A stretch of DNA of 11,236 bases, from positions 1-11,236 of the forward strand of contig JBCDBL010000127.1 of assembly GCA_039183635.1 (NCBI GenBank). Direction: 5' to 3'. Numbering within the stretch: the stretch's first letter is position 1; each line of letters opens with the position of its first letter. Position numbers and translations under genes: made by a program. Shown one piece after another: positions 5,490 through 11,236 of the stretch. The notes beneath the pieces are model-generated. The model did not search any database. It was not told where the DNA came from and saw nothing but the letters and a program-made list of their open reading frames with translations. This DNA comes from JBCDBL01 sp039183635. Lineage in GTDB: Bacteria > Pseudomonadota > Alphaproteobacteria > Caulobacterales > Parvularculaceae.

Positions 5490-8074
5490 TGTCTGGCGTG
5501 TCTACTCTGTTAAACCGGCTTGTATTGCGGTTGGCCGAATTTAAGCAGGCGGCCAACGCGATGCACGCTGAAGCGCGAGAGGAGATAAATAAACAAAGAC
5601 AAAATAACGAGACGTTCTCTAACGAGTACGAACAGTTCATCGTTCGTGTCGTCATCTATGTTCTGCTCTGGACATACTTCCTGGTGCTCGGGCCTTATGT
5701 TTTGAATCAGGGCGCCACATCGCTTCTGGCAATGGTGGCGCTGGGTTGGGCGAGCATCGGGTCTATCTGCAGTTTTATTCATTTTGTCTGTGTACGAAAA
5801 AATTCTATGCCAAGACTATTTTTTGGCATGTTTCTGGATATATTTTCCATCTCGGTGATTATAATCGCCGGCGGGGCCCTGACGGCGCCTCTGGTTCTTT
5901 TTTATCTTTGGATAACCCTCGGCAACGGTTTTCGCTTTGGAAGCCGGGCGCTGCAGTTTTGCGCCCTGTCTTCGTTTTTGTGCTTTCTGACCGTATTTGC
6001 GTTTGCTGAATATTGGCGCGATCGCATCCCTGAATCCATATCCGTTATCGTATCGCTTATTGTGTTGCCAATTTATGCCGACATACTCATTCGTAAGCTT
6101 GTCACTGCAAAAGCGGAGGCTGAGGCGGCGAATGAAGCCAAGGGCCGTTTCCTGGCGACCATGAGTCATGAACTGCGCACCCCGTTAAACGGCGTTATCG
6201 GTCTGTCAAGCCTTCTGGCGCGCACCAAACTCAGCCAAGAGCAGCGCGAGATGACAACCTCCATCAACGCCTCCGGCGCAACGCTGCTTGAGCTGGTGAA
6301 CGATGTCCTTGATCTTGCGCGGATCGAGGCGGGCAAGCAAGCTTACGCGCCTGAGACCGTAGATTTGTACGATCTGTTTTCGTCAATCGAAAACATAATT
6401 GCACCGCAAGCCCAGATGAAATCCATCTACTTTAACGTCTTTATCGACGCATCTGTTCCAAGGTTCATCGTCAGCGAACGCCGGCACCTGCAAAAAATCC
6501 TGATCAACCTTTGCGGCAACGCCGTAAAGTTTACCGCAGACGGCGGCGTAACGCTTAAAGTTCGTGTTGAGACGGAAGACGACAATAAACGCATTGCCTT
6601 TGCGGTGAAAGACACCGGCGTCGGCATCGTTGAGGAGGAGCAAGACGCCGTTTTCGATCGATTTACACAGGCCAAACATACCGGCCTTAACGTAAAAGGC
6701 GGAACCGGCCTTGGCCTTGCGATCACGCGAGAGCTTGTCGTTTTGCTAGGAGGCGAGGTTGGCGTGCGCAGCGCGCCAGGGGAGGGCTCCGTCTTTCATT
6801 TTTGGACGCCCCTGGACGCGGATGGCGCGGCCCAAATTGCAACGCCTTCAGAAGGGCCGGCGGCTCTGTCCTTGTTTACGCTTGGGCCCCAAACGGCCTT
6901 GTCCGGCGTTCACCATTATCTTGAGAGGGCCGACGCTGCGTATCGGCTTTTGTCGTCTTGGGCGGAATTGTCCGACGTCATCTTTGGGGAATGTGACAGC
7001 CGACCGGTTGTTTTTATCGCTGCGGAGGCGGCTGATGCAGCCGCAGTGGGCGCCTTGCGCACCGACATTCGGCAGCTTGGCCGACTGTTGCCGCCTCTGT
7101 TCGTTCGTGTCGGCGTGGAGGACGAAAGCCCGGAGGCGTTGGAGGATGTATTCGCTTCTGTTTTGGAAAACACCGAAGACAGTGTTGCGATTGAACGCAT
7201 ATTGATGATGTGCGGCGCCTTTGGCGGGCGGGAGGCGGCGTCGCGGTCGCTTAAGAAAAAGCGTGCTCTTAACATTCTGATCGCCGAAGATAATGAGGTG
7301 AACCGGCAGGTCACGTCGCGGATGCTGCGTGAGTTCGGACATGCCGTCACGCTGGCGGCGGATGGCGACCAAACATTGGCGGTGCTTGAGCGCGCCGATT
7401 TCGACATTGTCTTTATGGACGTCAACATGCCCGTGATTACAGGCATAGAGGCGACGAAAATACATCGCATGACCGAAGACGCCGACAATCGCATGCCGAT
7501 CGTCGCATTGACCGCAGACGTGACCGATGAGGGGCGTGAGGAGTGTCTTGAGGCCGGGATGAACGACATTATCTACAAGCCGGTGACATTGGAGAGTTTG
7601 GCGGATGCGATTGAACGCAACGTCGGGGCTCTTGAAGACGCAGATGAGACGGTAAGTCAGGAAGAGATGCATGTCGTACGTGAGGGGTATAGCGATAATG
7701 TCGTTCTGCATCCGGCCATGGCGGCTGCGGGCGCTCCTGTCATCGACGTTGACCGCTTGGAGGAGTTGCGGGAGCTCGATTCCGACGGCTCGTTCTTAAA
7801 AACGCTGGTCGAATCTTTTTTCAGAGATGCTGCAGAAATTTTAAGGGACGCGAAGGATGCGGTGGAGGCCGGCGATGCGGCGCGTCTTCAGGACGCCCGC
7901 CACGCGCTGCGGTCAACCGCGCTTAATATTGGGGCTGAAAATCTGAGCGCTTTGTGTGAAACCGCGCGCGCGATAGGTCCTGAAGATGTTGCAGCCGCAG
8001 GTGCGCAGTTTGTCGATGACATCACCAGCGAGCTCAGCGACGTACGCACAAGACTTACGGCCGAACTTCAGTAA
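5489..8074 (+). CDS. rpfC: RpfC-type hybrid sensor histidine kinase (DSF receptor)
   Basis: An 861-residue inner-membrane hybrid kinase expected to sense DSF and, in Xanthomonas, to control RpfG and RpfF. Five or six hydrophobic segments (about 51-72, 77-101, 110-130, 131-145, 154-173, 183-203) include the YLWITLGNGFRFG stretch characteristic of RpfC. HisKA has H227 in TMSHELRTPLNG; HATPase has N344, DTGVGI (375-380) and GGTGLGL (404-410). The active receiver (about 594-712) has E600/D601, D644, T675 and K697. The C-terminal Hpt domain (about 750-858) has H805 in DARHALRST. Xanthomonas RpfC has 726 residues; the extra length here is an N-terminal charged segment (1-48) and a 140-residue insert (about 447-590). 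The GTG start at 5489 shares one base with the preceding TAG; a GTG at 5498 or an ATG at 5561 cannot be excluded. It lies opposite rpfF across the divergent kinase gene. Confidence 0.9.
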   Translation: MSGVSTLLNRLVLRLAEFKQAANAMHAEAREEINKQRQNNETFSNEYEQFIVRVVIYVLLWTYFLVLGPYVLNQGATSLLAMVALGWASIGSICSFIHFVCVRKNSMPRLFFGMFLDIFSISVIIIAGGALTAPLVLFYLWITLGNGFRFGSRALQFCALSSFLCFLTVFAFAEYWRDRIPESISVIVSLIVLPIYADILIRKLVTAKAEAEAANEAKGRFLATMSHELRTPLNGVIGLSSLLARTKLSQEQREMTTSINASGATLLELVNDVLDLARIEAGKQAYAPETVDLYDLFSSIENIIAPQAQMKSIYFNVFIDASVPRFIVSERRHLQKILINLCGNAVKFTADGGVTLKVRVETEDDNKRIAFAVKDTGVGIVEEEQDAVFDRFTQAKHTGLNVKGGTGLGLAITRELVVLLGGEVGVRSAPGEGSVFHFWTPLDADGAAQIATPSEGPAALSLFTLGPQTALSGVHHYLERADAAYRLLSSWAELSDVIFGECDSRPVVFIAAEAADAAAVGALRTDIRQLGRLLPPLFVRVGVEDESPEALEDVFASVLENTEDSVAIERILMMCGAFGGREAASRSLKKKRALNILIAEDNEVNRQVTSRMLREFGHAVTLAADGDQTLAVLERADFDIVFMDVNMPVITGIEATKIHRMTEDADNRMPIVALTADVTDEGREECLEAGMNDIIYKPVTLESLADAIERNVGALEDADETVSQEEMHVVREGYSDNVVLHPAMAAAGAPVIDVDRLEELRELDSDGSFLKTLVESFFRDAAEILRDAKDAVEAGDAARLQDARHALRSTALNIGAENLSALCETARAIGPEDVAAAGAQFVDDITSELSDVRTRLTAELQ

Positions 8075-8116
8075 GCCCTCTTGCATCTTTGCCGGTGCGG
8101 CGCCATGGGTTGTCAT

Positions 8117-8126
8117 GGAAGGAAAG
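8117..8126 (+). promoter_or_regulatory. Ribosome binding site that fixes the M20 hydrolase start
   Basis: GGAAGGAAAG lies four bases before the ATG at 8131, with its GGAAGG core seven bases or so away. This favours that ATG over the TTG at 8089, which has no Shine-Dalgarno sequence and would add 14 residues outside the family pattern. Confidence 0.7.
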
Positions 8127-8130
8127 CGCC

Positions 8131-9372
8131 ATGGCGATACGCCCGGAATTTGAAGATATTTTACGTGACATAGACGGTGAAGCGCCTGACATGATCGAGC
8201 GCGTGAAAGCGTGGTCGGCGGTAAACTCCGGTAGTTTCAATATGCCGGGCCTTGAAGCCATGGCTGACCATATCGAAACGGCTTTTGCGGCCCTTGGCGG
8301 CGAGGCGGAGCGCCTTGACGCCGATGAGGTGGAGACGGTCGATGCTGGCGGCGCTGTGCGCAAAACCCCTCGCGGCGCGCTTTATCGCCTCGTAAAACGC
8401 CCTCAAGCGCCCTATCGGGTGTTGTTATGCGGGCACATGGATACGGTTTTCGGCGTCGATCATCCTTTCCAAAGCTGCCGCATGCTGGACGACGAGACTC
8501 TGAACGCCCCTGGCGCAGCGGACATGAAGGGCGGCTTAATCGTTATGCTGCATGCGCTAAAAGCGCTCGAAAAAAGTCCGTTTGCAGAACAAGTCGGTTA
8601 TGAGGTCCTGATCAACGCTGATGAGGAGATCGGCTCTCTTGGGTCGGCGCGACGACTTACAGAGGCTGCGGAGCGCGCGCATTTCGGCATGGTGTTCGAA
8701 CCGGCTCTGCCCGACGGAACGCTTGCCGGCGCGCGCAAAGGCAGCGGCAACTTTACAATTATCGCACGCGGGCGCGCCGCCCACGCCGGACGCGAGCATC
8801 ACCTCGGTCGTAATGCGCTTGTGGCTGTGGCCGAGATCGTGACGCGTTTGGATGCGTTGAATGGTTTGAAACCCGGCGTCACCGTGAACCCGGCAAAAAT
8901 CGAGGGCGGGGGACCAAACAATGTCGTGCCCGATATGGCCCTGTGCCGGTTTAACATCCGCGTCGCCTCCCATGAGGAGGCTGTCTGGGCGGAAGGGCGG
9001 GTGCGTGACATCGTTGCGGCCGCAAGCGAAAAAGACGGCGTTTCAGCGGAGCTTCATGGCGGTTTTTACAGAGCGCCGAAGCCGATGGACGAGAAAACCG
9101 AGGCGTTTTTCAACGCCGTTCGAGACGCCGGCGCTGAGCTTGGTCTGACCGTCGCCTGGCGGGCCACGGGCGGGTGTTGCGACGGCAACAATCTCGCCGC
9201 GGCGGGCCTGCCGGTCGTGGACACGCTTGGCGTGAGGGGCGGCGCCATCCACAGCGCTGAGGAGTTCGTCAAACTCGACAGTTTTGCCGAGCGGGCGAAA
9301 TTGTCGGCTTTGCTTCTGCTGAAAATCGCCGCCGGGGATATTCCGTGTCCGGGTAAAATTGGTGCAGCGTGA
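8131..9372 (+). CDS. M20 family metallohydrolase of the arginine succinyltransferase operon
   Basis: A 413-residue di-zinc hydrolase of the ArgE/DapE/carboxypeptidase G2 family, which removes acyl or amino acid groups from N-acylated amino acids. Metal and catalytic residues are visible in order: H102 and D104 in LCGHMDTVFG, D131 in GAADMKGG, E165 with E166 in NADEEIGS, E190 in VFEPALPDG, and H374 in GAIHSAEEF. The dimerisation domain (about 203-315) carries AAHAGREHHLGRNAL. It is cytoplasmic, with no signal peptide. It begins 56 bases after rpfC and overlaps astA by one base (TGATG), so it is coupled to arginine catabolism. AstE, the usual succinylglutamate desuccinylase, belongs to a different family. 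This protein could do that last step or a related deacylation, but AstE may lie beyond the right edge. Family call sure; substrate inferred. Confidence 0.9.
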   Translation: MAIRPEFEDILRDIDGEAPDMIERVKAWSAVNSGSFNMPGLEAMADHIETAFAALGGEAERLDADEVETVDAGGAVRKTPRGALYRLVKRPQAPYRVLLCGHMDTVFGVDHPFQSCRMLDDETLNAPGAADMKGGLIVMLHALKALEKSPFAEQVGYEVLINADEEIGSLGSARRLTEAAERAHFGMVFEPALPDGTLAGARKGSGNFTIIARGRAAHAGREHHLGRNALVAVAEIVTRLDALNGLKPGVTVNPAKIEGGGPNNVVPDMALCRFNIRVASHEEAVWAEGRVRDIVAAASEKDGVSAELHGGFYRAPKPMDEKTEAFFNAVRDAGAELGLTVAWRATGGCCDGNNLAAAGLPVVDTLGVRGGAIHSAEEFVKLDSFAERAKLSALLLLKIAAGDIPCPGKIGAA

Positions 9373-10406
9373 TGTCGCCAGCCGATTTCAGCTTTGTCGT
9401 GCGCGCGGTCGGCTTGGAAGATGTCGACGGTCTTATGGGTTTGGCGCGCAAAACCGGTGGCGGCATGACCAACCTGCCGCCGGACGAGGAAGCGATCCGC
9501 GAGCGTGTTGAAAGCGCCGCCGCCCATTTTAACGCCGATATAAAAAAGCCTGGCTCTGAATATTATATGCTGGTGATGGAGGATCTCTCCGATGGCGCTG
9601 TTGTCGGTACATCGGCTCTGTTTGGAAAAATCGGCATGGAGGCGGGGTATTATCTCTACAAGGTGGGCTGCTTGATCCACGCCTCCCGGGAGGCGGATCG
9701 ACGGGTGGAGCAGGACGTCTTGTACCTCACCAACGATTATACGGGTTTGTCGGAGGTTGGGGGGCTTTTTCTCGATCTTGAACGCCGTCGGCCGGGTGTC
9801 GGTAAATTCCTGGCGCGCAGCCGCTACATGTTCATGGGCGCGTTTCGAGATCGGTTCGAAGACAAGGTGATTGCAGAGCTCCGCGGCGTTCAAAACAAGG
9901 ACGGGGAATCCCCGTTTTGGAATGCAATTGGGCGGAAATTCTTCGATATGGATTTCCACTTTGCCGATCTGTACAACGCGAAAAAAGGCAACCAGTTCAT
10001 CGCCGACTTGATGCCGAAATATCCCGTATACGCAACCCTTCTGCCAACGGACGCCCAGAACGCGATAGGCGCGGTGCGCGAGGACAGCAAGCCCGCCCAT
10101 CATATGCTTGTGAAAGAAAACTTCAGATATGACGGCTATGTCGATATTTTCGATGCTGGCCCCGCACTTGTTGCGTTTACGGATGATTTGAAGGCTGTTA
10201 TTGAACGGCGCGCAGCGCGTGTCGAGGTTGGCGATATTGCGGCGGGCGGGACGCCGTGTATTGTAAGTTCCGGGCGGTCGCCTGCGGCGTTTCGGTGCCT
10301 GCGGACGATCGCGTTTGTAAAAGATGGCGTGTTGGGCCTGTCGGCTGATGCAGCTGAGGCGCTTCGGCTTTGTGCTGGTGATGAAGCGTTTTGGATTAAG
10401 GCGTAG
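9372..10406 (+). CDS. astA: Arginine N-succinyltransferase
   Basis: AstA transfers succinyl from succinyl-CoA to the alpha-amino group of arginine, the first step of the AST pathway that degrades arginine to glutamate and succinate with release of ammonia. The 344-residue length from the ATG at 9372 equals that of the E. coli enzyme. Family-specific segments are strong throughout: MTNLPPDEE (32-40), LYLTNDYTGLSEVGGLFL (117-134), SPFWNAIGRKFFDMDFHFAD (180-199), LMPKYPVYATLLP (213-225) and GYVDIFDAGP (255-264). The ATG overlaps the TGA of the M20 gene, and an in-frame GTG lies just before it; the ATG is preferred by length. No strong Shine-Dalgarno sequence is seen, as expected for coupled translation. 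astD follows after 14 bases. Confidence 0.96.
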   Translation: MSPADFSFVVRAVGLEDVDGLMGLARKTGGGMTNLPPDEEAIRERVESAAAHFNADIKKPGSEYYMLVMEDLSDGAVVGTSALFGKIGMEAGYYLYKVGCLIHASREADRRVEQDVLYLTNDYTGLSEVGGLFLDLERRRPGVGKFLARSRYMFMGAFRDRFEDKVIAELRGVQNKDGESPFWNAIGRKFFDMDFHFADLYNAKKGNQFIADLMPKYPVYATLLPTDAQNAIGAVREDSKPAHHMLVKENFRYDGYVDIFDAGPALVAFTDDLKAVIERRAARVEVGDIAAGGTPCIVSSGRSPAAFRCLRTIAFVKDGVLGLSADAAEALRLCAGDEAFWIKA

Positions 10407-10407
10407 T

Positions 10408-10417
10408 AGGAGGTGAT
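10408..10417 (+). promoter_or_regulatory. Strong ribosome binding site of astD
   Basis: AGGAGGTGAT is a perfect complement to the 3' end of 16S rRNA, with AGGAGG seven bases before the ATG at 10421. It is the strongest Shine-Dalgarno sequence in the window and suggests that astD is translated at a higher rate than the coupled genes before it. Confidence 0.85.
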
Positions 10418-10420
10418 GTT

Positions 10421-11236
10421 ATGGGGCGGAGCGTTTTTATTGATGGCGAATGGCGCGCGAGCGATGGGGAGGCGTTCCAATCCATCGCCCCGGCGACCAA
10501 TAATGTAATTTGGGAGGAGGCGAGCGCGACGGCGGGCGATGTCGATGCGGCCGTAAGCGCGGCGCGCAAGGCGTTTGCGCCCTGGGCGATGTTATCGGCG
10601 GATGAACGTATTGTCTTTGTACGCGCCTATCGCGAGGCGGTGGAGGCGGCCAAGGACGCCCTTGCTGACGTTATCGCGGAAGAGACCGGAAAGCCGCTGT
10701 GGGAGGCGAAAACCGAGGCGGGCGCCGTTGTCGGCAAGGTGGAGATTTCCATCAAGGCCTATGAGGAGCGCACCGGCGTTAAAGAAAGCCCTGTTCCCGG
10801 AGGGCGCGCGGTTCTGCGGCACAAACCCCATGGCGTTCTCGCCGTGCTCGGCCCCTATAATTTTCCGGCGCATTTGCCGAACGGGCATATCGTCCCGGCG
10901 CTGATCGCCGGCAATACAGTCGTTCTCAAACCGAGTGAAATTACGCCCAAGACCGCTGAATTCATGGTTGGCCTTTGGGAGACAGCGGGGCTTCCGGCTG
11001 GTGTCGTCAATCTTGTCCAGGGCGCGGCGCAAACCGGTATGGCGCTCACCGCCCATGACGGGCTTGACGGCGTCTTGTTCACCGGCAGCGCCCGAACCGG
11101 CGTAGCGCTCCACAAACAGTTCGCCGGGCGTCCGGGGTTCGTTCTGGCTTTGGAGATGGGGGGCAACAACCCGCTCATCGTCGACGATGTGAACGATATT
11201 GAGGCCGCCGCCCTCGCTACGATACAATCCGCTTAC
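10421..11236 (+). CDS. astD: Succinylglutamate semialdehyde dehydrogenase (partial, runs off the right edge)
   Basis: AstD oxidises N-succinylglutamate 5-semialdehyde to succinylglutamate with NAD+, the fourth step of the AST pathway. The first 272 residues of an aldehyde dehydrogenase of about 485 are present and open to the window end. Visible features are the opening FIDGEWRAS, the cofactor-site motif LGPYNFPAHLPNGHIVPALI (143-162) with the oxyanion asparagine N147, K170 in VLKPSE, FTGS (220-223) at the Rossmann loop, and the general base E245 in LEMGGNNP. The PAHLPNGHIVPAL pattern is typical of AstD rather than other aldehyde dehydrogenases. The catalytic cysteine lies past the edge. It follows astA by 14 bases with a near-perfect Shine-Dalgarno sequence, in the same operon. 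The remaining ast genes (astB, perhaps astE) are expected downstream. Confidence 0.94.
   Translation, partial: MGRSVFIDGEWRASDGEAFQSIAPATNNVIWEEASATAGDVDAAVSAARKAFAPWAMLSADERIVFVRAYREAVEAAKDALADVIAEETGKPLWEAKTEAGAVVGKVEISIKAYEERTGVKESPVPGGRAVLRHKPHGVLAVLGPYNFPAHLPNGHIVPALIAGNTVVLKPSEITPKTAEFMVGLWETAGLPAGVVNLVQGAAQTGMALTAHDGLDGVLFTGSARTGVALHKQFAGRPGFVLALEMGGNNPLIVDDVNDIEAAALATIQSAY

Noticed and set aside
6848..7711. A 287-codon open frame on the minus strand inside rpfC.
   Set aside because: It is antisense to a well-supported kinase, its translation shows no domain, and it starts and stops without any regulatory context. It looks like a shadow of codon bias.
8089..8091. TTG codon as the M20 hydrolase start.
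   Set aside because: The ATG at 8131 has a good Shine-Dalgarno sequence, and the 14 extra residues do not fit the family.
8100..8134. Direct repeat of GCGCCATGG at 8100-8108 and 8126-8134.
   Set aside because: It is nine bases only and the first ATG is out of frame with the hydrolase; most likely chance in GC-rich sequence.
9066..10103. A 345-codon open frame on the minus strand across the M20 gene and astA.
   Set aside because: It covers two strongly identified plus-strand genes and its translation resembles no family I know. Long antisense frames are common opposite genes of this composition.
1..11236. CRISPR array, tRNA or rRNA genes, insertion sequences, phage or toxin-antitoxin genes.
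   Set aside because: I saw no regularly spaced repeats, RNA-gene signatures, transposase motifs or terminal inverted repeats.

Overview
The window looks like a chromosomal segment of an alphaproteobacterium. The evidence is the arginine succinyltransferase (AST) genes preceded by an M20 hydrolase, CtrA-like TTAA motifs, moderate GC (judged by eye) and a dense set of multidomain phosphorelay proteins. The exact order cannot be fixed from sequence alone. I see no mobile element, rRNA, tRNA or CRISPR array.

Layout. On the minus strand, read from the middle to the left edge: rpfF, encoding the synthase of the cis-2-unsaturated fatty acid signal DSF (2625-3620); a haem-oxygenase-like diiron protein (1772-2518) followed by a strong intrinsic terminator (1711-1742); a stand-alone receiver-Hpt protein (892-1692); a short A24 prepilin peptidase (315-806); and possibly the 5' end of another gene at the left edge. 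A 288-base divergent intergenic region (3621-3908) holds an 8+8 bp palindrome, a CtrA-like motif and a GC-rich hairpin. On the plus strand follow a REC-PAS-histidine kinase (3909-5489) and, overlapping its stop codon, an RpfC-type membrane hybrid kinase (5489-8074). After 56 bases comes the start of an arginine-catabolic operon: M20 hydrolase (8131-9372), astA (9372-10406) and astD (10421 to beyond the right edge).

How the genes may work together. RpfF makes DSF and RpfC is its membrane sensor, so the core of a DSF quorum-sensing system is present. The usual output regulator RpfG (REC plus HD-GYP c-di-GMP phosphodiesterase) is absent here. Its place beside rpfC is taken by a REC-PAS-kinase, and a separate REC-Hpt protein lies across the locus, which suggests a longer multistep phosphorelay. 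The oxidase-like gene downstream of rpfF, probably in the same transcript, is the most unusual partner. It could modify the fatty-acid signal or its precursor, but that is inference. The AST genes use arginine as a carbon and nitrogen source. Their direct position behind rpfC, with no visible terminator between, leaves open that quorum sensing and arginine catabolism are co-transcribed.
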